DNA of 64,000 nt, taken from assembly GCA_948099385.1 (NCBI GenBank), contig CANUEZ040000165.1, forward strand, positions 3,856,501 to 3,920,500, written 5' to 3'. The notes under the pieces are model-generated. The model ran no database searches, was not told the DNA's origin, and was given only the letters and a program-made list of their open reading frames with translations. The position numbers and the translations under genes were made by a program. Positions 23,741 to 36,559 of the stretch are shown one piece after another. Position 1 is the stretch's first letter. Every line of letters begins with the position of its first letter. The DNA comes from Fasciola hepatica (taxonomy: Eukaryota; Platyhelminthes; Trematoda; Plagiorchiida; Fasciolidae).

Positions 23741-26700
23741 ATTGAGCTGTACTACTTGGGGTATCATCCAGCCACATATATCTAAGATAATATGTATGCC
23801 TTTTGCCCACACGCTTCATTCAAGAGTCTGATCTCTTCAGGACACACTTACCCACGGCTATTCCACGTCACGGTTATTCGGGTGAATTTTGCATGAGGGT
23901 TGCGAACAAGCACACACTCGTAAACAGAATCTCTCACTGGAACAGACTCAACAGGTCTTCATTGCCACTGGATTGAACATCTTTCCAACAAGCACACTTC
24001 ATCAAGATGTTCTGGACACTTGACGCACTATAATATCCAGTTTGTTTCTGACACAACAATGAAGCAAAAAACCAATCAATTTTATCGCTTGTGTTTAAAA
24101 CATGCTATATTGAATCATTGAGTTATATGATCTGTATTTGATGTACATGAACGAAGCTGACGTACTAAAGAAACATTTCACTTTACCAAACTGGAGCTCT
24201 AAGTTCACCGAATAGTGGCCATGATCGACAACCAGTATCCTACTGAATGACTATGCCAATAAGGAAATAAATAATCGATCGAAAATAACCAAAAGTATCG
24301 TAAGGTAAAACTGTGAGCCTCGATCACTATTTATGTGATCAATAATCCCCATCATCTCCAACTACCTGTCTAATTAGCCCGATCCCATTACATGTCGCAA
24401 TATACTGTGGTGTAATGGCATGATAAATAATCATCAAAAGCAAGCATCCTCGTCAATATTTTCCAAAACCTACTCGTTGTGGATTTTTGGACAAACGTTT
24501 TGGCAATTTGATTTGACAGACGACTTCGGGAAAGTGATTGCATGATGGCATTCGAAGAATCGGGGTGAATGAACGATATACCCATCCACTTACGGAAGTT
24601 GTGTTTTCGAACAGAGTTCATTACTACAGTTTACTACAATATCTGCTTCAGTCAATGGAAGACATGTATAATGGTATTGGAGAATTCAGATGGAACAATG
24701 CACGACAAGGTCGCCTGGTTCAATTTTTCACATGATTCGTAAGTGTTGATACCACAGGGCCTTCACAACCAGAAGCGACTTCTTAAGTATGATTTGACAT
24801 TCAAGATGGCAAAAATACTAGGATTTACTAAATGTAGCTTTTTTGATAAATTTTTACCACTGATGGTGGTCCTGAATAACGAATGTTCTCCCACGGACCA
24901 ACTTGATAGTTATCACTAGCTCACGATCAATGGCCTTCTTGTTTAGGTTGTCAACGTTACATCGCCAGCCAGGTAACAGCATCACTTGCAATAAAAGCTC
25001 CAACAAAACGATGCCTACCATGGTCACATTTTGATTTCGCGACATAACTTGATTCAAAATATGTAAACCGACTAACATACACAGCATATTCCAGGATTTC
25101 CGAGGAAAATGTGTGCTGACTGAGTGTTGTACGTCTCCATGATGATGCCAGTACTATTTTTGGTTCTGCTCTCGTAAAATAACTCTGGTCTCACAACCTA
25201 CAATAAGAGCTAGACAATAAATCGCTTTTAGAGACCGTACTATTGAAAAAGTGCCGATTTTATTCAGAATAACCGAGTTATCGTTTGATCGGAGAATGTC
25301 ACCACGGGTAGTTCACGTCATGCTTCCCTTTGTGGAGTTCTGTCTTTGTTAATTCAATGTGTTCATCTGCTCTGCCTCGTCCATATTTGTTCGCCAGCAA
25401 TGAACTGATCAGTCGATGAGTAAAATAAATACTACACCACACTATCATCCAAACAGGGTTATAGACCACGTGATAGCAAATAAGCTCATGCTTTGAGTCC
25501 TCCAGATGTATAACTAGTATTTCATTATTCTACCACCGAACGAATAACTCATGTCCAACGAGCTGGACTACGGCTGAATTGACAGAGGATTTGAAAGTTG
25601 CCGTGATTTCATCCTGCACGGAAATTGTGTAGCAGAACTTCACTTATTCTCTTGGTTTTCCACGTGCAAATTACGAGGCGTTTATTCTGCGAAAACTAAA
25701 TATCTTGTGATAAGTCATGATATACATTGTGTATATTTTATCTCCATAAATGCATTCCGCTCTTTCACAATACCAAAATCTAGTTGTTTTATTCATAGTT
25801 ACTTAAGTTCCTTTATCGTTTGTTAGTATCAAAATATGACCGACTTGGCAAACAGTCAGGTCCGTGACATATCCCCAATTATAATTGAAGCATACCACCA
25901 TCCCAACGGCTTTCTACGCTGATTGCACCAAACCCACACCATACAAGCACATAAATGTGTCCACAACCACTTCTTCTTTACCTATATCTTACTTTAAATT
26001 ATTTAGTCTTACTGTTATTGATTCTTTCGTATCAACTTGTACTCATCAGCATAAGTTGCAACGTTATCATAGTTTTCATTAGTCATAGAACTAATAAATA
26101 AAACCGTGGGACGTGGATCGTTATGTTCGTTCGTCCTCAGTGTATTCCTCATCTGTCTTTCCCTTCTCATGGCATTCATGCAGCTGTGTTATACTGAACC
26201 TAGAGTACATCAGAGAAGCACCTGAGTGGGCATTTAGTTATCATACAGATCCGGAAAATGGTTGCATGATCTGAATACCGGATGAGAACAATCAGCTAAT
26301 GAGTCTTCTGGATGCATGAGTTAGCCTGATTCACTGGGATGCCCACAACCGTATACTGATACAAATCTTTTCACAAAAAGAACAAATAATCAGTAAATGA
26401 ATTTTTGAAACTCTGGGGAAGTTTCCAAATTGTAAAACCTAGCAGTAATGAACCAAACGAGAAAGTCACTAGTAGAAATTTTCACTGAAGCTGCTGTTCG
26501 ACCTCACGCAGCGAGCGATGCTGAGGTTACCGTGTTCGCCACGGTTTCCAACTAAAAGATGAACGCTTCTGGTGTGCCGAGTTTGTGTGTTTGGGCAGGT
26601 AAGGGAAATCGGAGAAATGCTAACCAAGCCAACACGCATATTATGCAGTCTGGTCGTATATGCGCAAACATATTTTCGAATGTTCATACGTGAGCGTTTT

Positions 26701-29429
26701 GAGCTCAGTCTACACTGTGATCTCGATTCAAAAAACAGTTTTGTAGCTCAACTGATGAACAAACTGAGCACTTGTTTTTCGAAGTGATTTGTATTATGTT
26801 GTGTCTGAATGGCAAAAGAGTACCGGGTACGCATGTCTGAGGAGCGACTACAATCATGAATCTGGTCGTGTGCTTCCGGTGAGATTCTGCTCAGTCATCG
26901 AGATACAACGCCATACTCTTTATTTCAGTAATCCATACTTTGGACTGTATGCCCTTGTTCTGATAATTATCCATGTGAAACGGCGACTTACCTTCGGAAG
27001 AATCATCCTGTGGTTCTAAAATAGGAATCTTTGTCCACCCGATTCAAATGAGATAAATGGTTTGAGCATTTGTTCGTTTAAATTTTGATAGAAGGAGCCA
27101 GTGTATTCTATGTTGCATCAAACTCGAATCTGAAGTAGTTGTTTTAACATTGAAACTGCTTACCATGGACCCGTTCTAGAAGTGAGCGGCACAGCCGTTC
27201 AACACAGTGGGTATAGAACTGAAGCCTGAATGGTCTTCATCAGTAACCTCTCAATTCAACTAATTATTTGAAGTAATACTTAATAATATATCTTGTTGAG
27301 TTATTCCTCCAAAGCACAGAGCTGTTCTTGATGGCAGGTAATCGATAGATGAGAAGTTTTAAAAACTGATTTATCATCCCTCGTTTATGATTCATTAGTC
27401 ACATGGAAATTCTCAGCCTAAACTGAATAAGAAATGCCTCAGCATTGAAGTTGAAAAAAACAAAATCATTCGTTTCTTGTGTTTTGTAAATGCCCAATTT
27501 TCTTCTTATATACGATTCCACCGGTCAGTTATTATGCATTGTATTATTCAATTGACGAGATAGTTCAGATGGCTTTCAAGGTAATTTTTACCCATTTCCT
27601 CCATATCCACGGGTAACCGCCAGTGAAATCAAGTAGTTGTAACTAATGTATTCGTATTTCTATGTGTAGCGTAGCGTGTGCAGTAGCTGGCAACCCAACA
27701 TAATCGATTTCGTCCTAGGTTTGAAATAAGACCCACCGTCAGGTCATCAACAAAGTAAAATCACCTTTCATTGATCGATGGCACTTTGTTTTTATGTTTC
27801 CGAAAATATCAGATCAAAAGACATGATGGAAACAATATGTCCTCACGGAGTTCTACGAGTAAGCATCCAATCAGTATTGATTGATCGATGATTGGGATAA
27901 AACTTGCGGACACCGCACGGACGGACGTTGGAGTTGTAGATCGTGTGTTCATTCGTCATATCACTCACCGACTGGCCATTAGTGAGATTATTTCTGTGCA
28001 TTTTTCCTCACCACCCACATGATTTAAAAACAGAAGTTAAAATACAGAGAAGCCAAAATCCACTGGATCAATTAAAGACAAATTTGAAAATAATATTTCA
28101 AATGTGACTGCAAGTTACTGAATATCAATCTGCCATTCATAAAAAGACCACCGCAATATTTTGAGATTATATGGTTGAATATGTTTCGAGTTTGTACAGT
28201 TTGGATCCCATCTCCTAGTCACGGCATTACTCGGTCATTTTTCATTTAAACAAATCAAAATCCTTTATGTTTCACTTTTCTTCATCTTATAAGTTGTATG
28301 GCCAACTCAGTAATTGCCTACCATCATGGTGATATGAATTACCCGAGTAAATTTGAAAAGAGGTCCCCGATTTCGAAATTCAGAATTAGAAAAAATACTA
28401 CCAGCTAGTCAACTCAAAAACTCTTCATTCATTCAAACTTTTTTTGGCAGAAACCGATTCACCACGAATGCTCTTGAGCATTAACAGAAACTAATGTGTG
28501 GAAGAAATTTACATTGTGACATACTGCTCGCAAATCATAGAATATGCCCATTGATTTATGAATCAGCTTGGAGCACAACGAAGTTTCTATTTTATTTATC
28601 ATTTCGGGCATTCGCATATATTTTGTTAGGTAAAAGAGAGTATATGTACAGCTATAGATAACAACGACTGAGTAGGTATGCAAAATACTGGTTTGTGGCT
28701 TTTTCTTTACAACATTTCTTCAGTGAGATACATCGTTTCGTTCCGCTTAGGTTGTCCTCCTCTTCACTGGGAATAACAAAATTCTCACTTTGCCGCCTAC
28801 CTTTTTGGTTTCCATGGTTTCTCGAAATGTAAACAGAAAGTCGAGTGTTGGTCATGAAGCTTACCAAAACAGTGCACGTTTCGGGATATATTAAAAATAA
28901 AGAAAGGAAAAATGATTTATTTTTGAAGGAAACCAAAAATAGAATTTGGTGAAACGATTGAGTCCAGTCTGGCAGGCGACGATCATGTTCCATGTTTTGG
29001 TATGTTCATTCAAATAAATCCGTCGAATGAGATAGAAAAGGACGGGAGAGTGGTCTATGCTCCTAAGAAGTTCGGTGTACATCGAACATCGTTTTGAGAA
29101 CTAAATTCATTGAATATTTTAGACGAATATTGATGAGTATCAATGTTTAGAAAAATTATATATTAGAAGGATTTTTTTCACTTTTGTTCATGAATGGCCC
29201 ACTTGATTGTAAAACGCTCTTTTAAAAGATTATCCAGGGGAAAACAGAAGCTTCTTTTGATTATAATCTCCACCGACAGAGTTATACTTAGGGCAATACA
29301 TAATAAGAACCCACATTACTTGTTTTGTGTTGGTAATTAGTGTCAGAATATGTACCAACCGCATACCACTTCTTCCCGAGGATGTAAACATAAAACCCGA
29401 CTGTACCCGAAAGTAAAGATCGAAAGTGC
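23741..29429. other. No gene recognised, 5.7 kb of AT-rich DNA
   Basis: I found no element with recognisable protein motifs, no tRNA-like head and no exon with convincing splice sites. The longest frame, 28652-28993 on the minus strand (113 codons), has no motif and is within chance length. Old, unrecognisable repeats are likely. Confidence 0.4.
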
Positions 29430-29829
29430 GTTAGTTGTCACTGAGCTGAGTAGCACGCATGCGACGGCGTACATCAGCTTCAGATCCAGCAAGGTCAATA
29501 GATGAGTGACGGGATGGATAGGTCGACGGAGAGGACAGAGACTGAGGCGTGACTGAATAATACCAGACGTGGAGCATTGAATGCGAAGGATATTGATCAA
29601 TTGTCAGCGCCTTAGACGTGACTGTTCATACAGGAGACACCAAAATGGGACATCGATTCTTCGATGCAATCCTAAACATGTTCGGTCCTGATATACACAT
29701 ACACCCAACTGTCTTACACGTATCGTTGACGGCCTTTGCAATGAAAGAGACTCCAAACGCTGCTCCTTCAATCGAAGAACACCGGGATTTGTGGTCAAAT
29801 TATTATTCATCAGCTGGACCTCTGACAAA
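29430..29829 (-). pseudogene. Decayed coding tract, possibly LINE endonuclease region
   Basis: A single minus-strand frame is readable across about 400 bases with only one internal TGA. It has coding-like composition, including EGAAFGVSFIAKAVNDTCK, CISGPNMFRIASKNRCPIL and SSIDLAGSEADVRRRM, and ends at a TAA. The same frame continues upstream to about 30000 past a TAATAA pair, through HIIVGDF, which resembles the VGDFN block of LINE endonucleases, and SYGLRKFVRGPADE, which resembles the following conserved segment. That makes a LINE endonuclease remnant possible, but the downstream part does not match any endonuclease block I know. A processed pseudogene is the alternative. Confidence 0.35.
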
Positions 29830-30034
29830 TTTTCGAAGGCCGTAGGATTGACAAGTTGAAGATGGACAAACATCATTGAAAATACAAGATGGGAATTGCA
29901 AAGTGGATACATGGGCGAAGTCACCTACAATGATATGAAGATTGTCACCAATAAATGGTGAAGGAAAAAGTAGGAATGGATAATAAAAGAAAATTCGCAA
30001 TTGATTAGTAGGAGATTAGATTTGTATATAATAT

Positions 30035-30200
30035 GATTCATCATGCAGCTTGAATGCTCAACTCACCATTGAAAACCATGGAAGCACTGTACAGCTGTTT
30101 CATCTTTGTTGGGAATCATCAGCAGTGCACATCCACCGACCCCCCACGGGGACTCGAACCCGGGGTGAACGATTGTGAATCGAACATTACATTTTGTGAG
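30035..30200 (-). mobile_element. tRNA-Val-derived SINE with hammerhead module, copy 1 (best preserved)
   Basis: Read on the minus strand, this has a tRNA-like head, with anticodon loop TTCACAA (anticodon CAC, valine) and B box GGTTCGAGTCC near 30151-30161. After the CCCCGTGGGGG that closes the T arm comes a hammerhead-ribozyme-like module, then a tail ending at GATGAATC. The order (Pol III head, ribozyme, short tail) parallels the schistosome Sm-alpha SINE-like repeats. The A box is worn in this copy and is better seen at 48.7 kb. Four further copies at 38.8, 44.0, 48.7 and 55.1 kb define the family and its length of roughly 165-180 bases. It would need RT supplied in trans. Confidence 0.85.
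30077..30135 (-). ncRNA. Hammerhead ribozyme, minimal type I, in SINE copy 1
   Basis: On the minus strand the catalytic core CTGATGA lies at 30122-30116 and GAAA at 30101-30098. Stem I is GCACTG (30128-30123) with CAGTGC (30089-30084), then a TGT/T internal loop, then GGA with TCC and two more pairs, as in natural type I hammerheads. After GAAA the sequence CAGCTGTA gives a minimal palindromic stem III, ACA/TGT, ending in the NUH triplet GTA, so cleavage is expected just before the 3' stem I strand. Stem II is weak in this copy (T-T and C-A mismatches); related copies suggest an ancestral TTCC/GGAN stem. The palindromic stem III suggests activity as a dimer, as in other minimal hammerheads. 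Cleavage itself is untested. Confidence 0.75.
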
Positions 30201-32399
30201 CTTTATATGCAATGTGATCATTTATGATCGCCTCGTCAAAACGGAAAAATCCGAAGGAATATGACACTCGTGTGTTTTGTTACAGATGGATGCCCTCCAT
30301 CATCTCCAGATTTGCACTTTAAAAACTTCTTTTCATTGTAAATGGGTGGGGTTTCGAACAAATGCTTTACAGGTTTACTCGGAAATTACATGAAAATATT
30401 TCCCATTACTGGCCTAATCGACACACAGTCTGGTCCCATAAGCCATTTTATTCTCACTGCCACAATATGTTCAGCTCTCCTACTCATAAATGAGCGCAAC
30501 AGATGGATAATTCAGTCTGGTTGAGTAGATCATCAGTTTATTACTATATTGTTATGGATTCTTTGTAGTTCGAATATGATGGTACATTTAGACAATTGCT
30601 TTTTGACTGGTGTGCATGCTTCCAACACTAAATGAAACACAGGAATGAAAGCGAATAAGCAACAATCATTGTTCCTGATACAAACCATTGTTGCTATTGT
30701 TGATAACAACTCGAAAAAATATTTGCAACAAACCTTTTGTCCGCAGTGTGACTTCTAGGTTGCTCATCAGAACGTGTTTATGTCCATTTTAATCACTGTC
30801 ATTATTAGAGTGCAAGAGTACAACCAATTTATCTTCGCCTTTTCATCACCAAGTGGAACGAATGATATGGGTTGAAGTTTCAGCCAAGGCAAACAGTAGC
30901 CATCCTCGAAAGAAATAGACTAGCTACCTCAAGGGCAACAACCATAGACTTTTCCTTCATCCTATTCATCTTATATAGCCATTTTCACAGCAATAAGAAA
31001 ATCCACGTCGGTACACTAGTCAGAAGGTTTCTACATGTTGGCCTAGAGTGACTGTGAATGAAAATCCTTGTTTCAGGACAAACAATTGAATGCGCGAAAA
31101 CGGAAAATTACCAAAAGTAATTTGCTGATTGACGTTGTATTTTAATTCTTTAGATCAACTACCGTTGGTAGCTTCTGTCTGTGAAAAAACAGTGCCAACT
31201 TTGGGAAATTGGGGGTAAATAAATCAATTCGTTGTTCGTATGGATATGGAACAGCAAATGAAAGAGTGGTGAAAAAATTCTAAGTCTGATCACACATGTC
31301 TAGCAGCGAAAAGTTGTTTATATTTCAAGGGCCTTATAAACGGATCAAGCCATTAACGCTGAGCATCACCCATGGAGTCTATAATTTTAGCTGAACATTT
31401 TAACCTCAAACAATCACCAGTGGTATTATTCTGGACTTCCTCAGAAAAGTAGTTAGTTGCAAAAGTTTGAAACATTTTCCATCTGAAGAACATATACTAT
31501 TATTATCAGAATATGTAGTCAATTCATTAGTGGCACAATCTGCATTCATATCTGCCTCCAATGGAAACCATTTTCTATGATTTCCAGGAAGATGATTAAA
31601 AACAGACCCACCAACTATCGATTGATCTGAAAACTATTGATATCGCAGGAATTCCGTTCGCCTCCCATTCATTGTAATTTACAACAAATTAGATTATTCC
31701 TTTCAATATTTTATCATTTCTCTCTTTATTCAAAAGTACGCACTATTTAACGCAACATGATCATTTGCATATTCGAGTAGAACCTAGAAATCTGGCCCTG
31801 GGATATGAATTTGAGAGCTCTAACCGTTCAGGATAGTGAGTGATCACGCACAAGTCAACGCACCCTACGGAGAACTGTTACCGATCACAACAGTACTCGA
31901 ACCTGCAACTTCAGAACAATTCGAATTTAGTATCTCGAATGAAAGCAAACCTACTTTTATAAAGAATCCATGTGAACTGAATTTCACCCATCTTTTGAAC
32001 CTCTTGGAATTCACTGGGACTCGTTACAAGAATAAGTGGGCAGTGAATACAGATTTAGTCTTCCTAAGCAAAACCAAATTGTCTGGGGTTTCTCACTATC
32101 TAAGTGTTTTGTTCACTTATTGATAGTGACTAGGTATAGTAGGAAAAATTACTCTCGAAAGCAAAATATCTTGTGTAAAATGTAAGTGCTCTGATGGGCT
32201 GTCATATATGAAACAGCCTTTTGAATCTACGCTCGAATGTGTCTAGATCGTAATAGAGAATAAATGGATAGATAGATATTGGGATATTGCGCACTTCCGC
32301 GTTATTTGTAAGGAATCAAATGCTAAAACCAACAGTGCGACAGATTAGGGTCATCACTCTGTGTGGTGAGCTTCTCGATTGTGAACGGACTTTTCGAAC
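30201..32399. other. No gene recognised
   Basis: AT-rich. A plus-strand frame of 95 codons at 31836-32123 (start MSDHAQVNAPYGELLP) is in slightly richer sequence but has no family match or clear splice sites. No tandem repeat or element seen. Confidence 0.4.
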
Positions 32400-33056
32400 T
32401 TCAGACAGTGCGAGGCCACAGCAAAAGTTATGAAAAAAACAATCACACGGAAGAGGTAGAGTGGCGAACCACCAAACAATGTGCTATTCATTGCAGAGTG
32501 GAGGTCAGTTCCAAGTATCCAGTGAGACGGATGGATTTCCGTTGAACATAGTCTAGGAGAGATGATGAATATAGTGAGGCCGTGGTCCTAACCTGGCCAC
32601 ATTATTCAGTATTGGGACGCATTCTGAGTGAAAGCAAAAACACTTCAGACATGAAGTGGAACAAATTATCTTCACTGATGCTCCCGAGACAAGACCAGTT
32701 ACGTGTAACTAAGTACTTGGAGGATTAGAGAATAAAGTTCAAAATAACTGAGAAAGATACGGAAGTATTAGTATTTGGATCAAAACTGAATGCTCGAGAG
32801 TGAAATTCTCGTTTATGGGGATTTATATGAGCTTGCAGCTTTCATAACAATAAAAGATGCATTGTTGTGTGAATCCTAGGCGATGATCCGACCAAATCAG
32901 AACTCGGTAATATACGAACATTGAAATTATTACGAGAATTGATATGTGATGAGAATAGGGAAGACAAGCAGAAGAGATGGAAGCAAAGCGTGGAGTCATT
33001 GATGATGATGAAAGCAAGAACCGTTCGGGGGATAACAAAATATTGGGGACGCTAAC
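32400..33056 (+). pseudogene. Decayed coding tract, probably a retroelement, unidentified
   Basis: A plus-strand frame can be followed for about 480 bases up to a TAA at 33056 with a handful of stops. Recognisable coding-like segments are HYSVLGRILSESKNTSD, then LRVTKYLED, then ITEKDTEVLVFGSKLNARE, then KQKRWKQSVESLMMMKART. The VLGRILSES...LRVTKYLED order faintly recalls the FLGH..S..G...LR.FLG segment of LTR-retrotransposon RT, but the rest does not fit. The minus strand is also open for 127 codons at 32823-33206. I cannot name the family. Confidence 0.3.
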
Positions 33057-36000
33057 TGCAGTGTGGTATGCATTGTACCTTTCGCTTATTAATCTCAGTG
33101 TTGGAATTTGAGTTCTGGTGAAAATGCAAGCATTACTGTTGCACGGCTCAATGCCGTCGAATGTATCAAACGAGACTCGTTGCAGTTCACCACCAATATT
33201 CATCACAGATCACATATGTGAGTTGCATGTCTATTAATCTGCAGTGAACGTTTCGCTTCGAAATACATGCTTGTGTGCACTCTTCAGTGCTTGGCGTTCT
33301 AGGTAGGCTGAGTGCATTTTGTCAACTACAATTTCCACAAATTAAGAGCCTGTACCTGCACTCACCTTTTATGATGGGCTGTGAAAGTTGTTCAGTAGAT
33401 TTCAGTGCTTCGAAAGCTAAATTGCACTTCGAGGTGGCTTTGAACAAGCGGTTATATCGGAAAAGTGGAGGCAAGTTTAGCCCTAGTTGCATACAAACAC
33501 GGTTTGAACAGAACTATTTTCCACAGGGCCCGCAAGATTCCCACTCTTGATCAATTTGAAACGAAAGAGAATTTGTTGTTTAAACCGTTCTGTTCAATGG
33601 ATATGAGTTAAAGTTCAATGCGAATCACAGCTATTTACTACTTACAACGGACCTAATTGCAGGAAGTTTAGGGAAAGCAAGTCATCACGTTTGCTCCTTT
33701 CCAAATTTGACCGTATTTTCAATCACATACCTCCTAACCTCAGCCCCGTCGTAAGTTGGGTGTATGCGGCAACTCAATTACGCAAAATGCAGACAACTGG
33801 ATGATTAGGATTCAGTGGTCACTGATGGTCTTAGTGCTCCCAATGCCTCACATTTTGTTTGCAAGTTCACTCGCTTTTTCGGGGACTCTCGCATAGGAAT
33901 GAAAGAAAGATGTCTTACTCAAAGGGAGACTGAACACATCTTAAAATGAGTTCTGTGTTCAATAACTCACATACAGCGCACACGAAAATTTCCAGAAAAC
34001 ATTTTCAGCGTAATCTATTGGGAAGCCTCTGCGTACAGTAAATCACTCGGTTGACATGACTTGGTCACCCAAAATACGGTTGCCCAACCAGAATTCAAAA
34101 GTACTACAGTTTAGTAGGGCTATACTGCCCGAGGTGGAAAAATTCCTACTTCCGCACAGAAACAGTTGGTAAAAGTAATAGACCTTGTCTGATATTGGCC
34201 ACACAACCTCAAAACAATTGTTGACTCATTTTGAATGATCATTTTTTTCATTTTTTCCGCTGTATATTCCATGCACATATAAACTGACAGTTTACGTATG
34301 TAATCTTCAAGGATAAACGAATTGCTGCATTTTGCCATGGAAGTCTTCCTTCTGTTCTTATTAATGGAAAGATAAAATCAATTGTATTGAACCATCAGTG
34401 TCTGTAGACTCACTAAGACATCCATGTTCGTGTGAAGTGGCTGGTCTGCAAGTTTCCAGTGTACATGATTTTTGCCTTACAATTGCAAATTCTGATCACT
34501 CCGCTTTGAAGATTGTCGACGACTTTCTTTATTATATCACGAACCTTCCCACAATTGTGCTCGCATTTGTTAAGAATACTCCGTGGGTGACGATAAGGCT
34601 TATCATCATGCGCTTGAAATGGGCAGTAATGCTTTTTAACATGGATAAACAATCTACAGCACCTTCGGCGACTTGCATAATATTTGTGCTTGCCTGCCCA
34701 CCTTCATTTCAGTGAACATTTCGCGGTTCTCCGTTGTGACTAAAAGGCGCGAAATATTGACCAGCCTAGCATTGAGTGTGTGGACATAAAATATTGGACA
34801 TCAGCACTCGTTTCATTTGGACCATCTGACCTCGCGGTTGGGGCCCAAAGAATTATGATTTTCAGACATTGCTCATAACCAAAACAGTGATCCAAAATGC
34901 GTGCAGTGCCTAGAAAAATGTCAGGTTCGAATGCTTTTCAAAAACCTTCGAAGCTGTCCAAGATGACGAATCCAGAATAAAATTTGCTGGCTCCCATTGA
35001 CCGGACTTCATCGTGGACTTTGGGCGATAACAACTCGAGTTCCATTCCAACCATTGTCGGCCGTTTTCCCATTTGACAGACCTTCATTGGTCTCGGCCGC
35101 TTCCTACGTGTTGTATTGCATTTCATTTTACTGCGGACTTTACAAAATTACCAAACTCATATTTCAGCCAAATAAAAATGAACTGAAAAAGTATTCGAAG
35201 AATATTTTGTTGGTTTATATTCAACTCATCATCGTGGTTTTCATGCATAGCATTGGCAACATGCTTGAACCCGGATCAGGTGTTGGTAACACTGACCAAG
35301 CAAAACCCCTCTCAGATGATACTGCAACAGTGTTTATCAAATCTCTGTACACCGAATAAATTTATATTCCCATTGCCATACATCCGTTTTGAGTTCCTCA
35401 AGTTCATTTATAATAATGAAAACAATAACATCTCGAAGGTTCGGTGAGACCACGTTTGCCACCGAACTGTTGGTGGAATATTGACAAAATCATTGTTCAT
35501 TTAGGCAAAACAAATGCCTAAATCACTTTGTGCATTTCATCCGGTGTCCATAACTAGAGCGAAATTAGTTATTATTTCACCTTTGACGATGTGCTTTGTG
35601 AGTGAAAAATTCAATCTCACTGTGTGCTTTTGAAGTGTGCAAATCACTTTGAACAGTAGTGGAATTTTTTACCGATTCATTCACGTGGATCAGGTGAACT
35701 CAATCGAGAGTTCACGTTCATATTGAAATTAAAAGTGTGCCGTGCGAAATTTCGAATAGAAATGGTCGAACATTTATCGGAAATAATCCTGATGATTATT
35801 TCCATGGTCCGAGTAATTCGTCTATTTTATTGTCAAACGAACGGTTTGATGTACGTTCACATGGCCGTGCATTGTGTTCGGTAAAGAAGTTACATTTCTA
35901 CTGATTACATCTGATAAAGTCAAGATTACATTAAAAAAGCAGGTTCATCCCACGTGGATAAAGAAAAAATTAGAAATGAGCTTGACTCAAAAGTTGAATC

Positions 36001-36559
36001 AGCTTACAGCACAAAATATCCGTCTCAAAGAAATATGAACCAGTCCTACCAAAAATGACAAGTCCAACAGAATGAGGTATGAAAAGTGGTTTCGAACCAA
36101 ATTACACTTTATTCGGAACGACTGGGAGACGGAAATTCGACTTGGGAACGCAGGAGACCTGTGCGTTGTGAGCACTAGCAAGCCCAATGACAAATGTCTT
36201 TGATTACGACTCCGCTTTTCATATGTCAGTGTTCTTTCTCTCACAAAACAACTTTTTTTCTTTTTGGTTCTATTTCTTCAGTCAACATTCATGTGAAAAA
36301 TCCATATACATTACGGATCAGCAAATGTTCTGCCTCATAAAGCAAAACACATCACCTAGTCAAGTTATTATTTGACAATTCCATAGCCATTTATCGGACT
36401 GACTTTCCTATTTTATTTGACTCTCGCATAACATACGACCTACTCCAGAGAAGTGAGTGATGAGCATGGGACCAATTTTACACCTTCTTTCACAGTTGTG
36501 TCTTCGAACTGAGCAAAAAACGTTCAATTTCAATCAAACTTCAGATCATTACATTCTCC
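33057..36559. other. No gene recognised
   Basis: Contains a GC-richer patch at about 34930-35130, open on both strands: 62 codons on the minus strand including VGMELELLSPKVHDEVRS, and 120 codons on the plus strand with a hydrophobic segment. Neither has a family match or good splice sites. The remainder is AT-rich without recognisable content. Confidence 0.35.

Noticed and set aside
28652..28993. 113-codon minus-strand frame ending in a basic, cysteine-containing segment
   Set aside because: No recognisable domain or splice support; chance length.
34938..35359. Overlapping open frames on both strands near 35 kb
   Set aside because: Both strands open over the same GC-rich patch, with no domain; cannot choose a strand.
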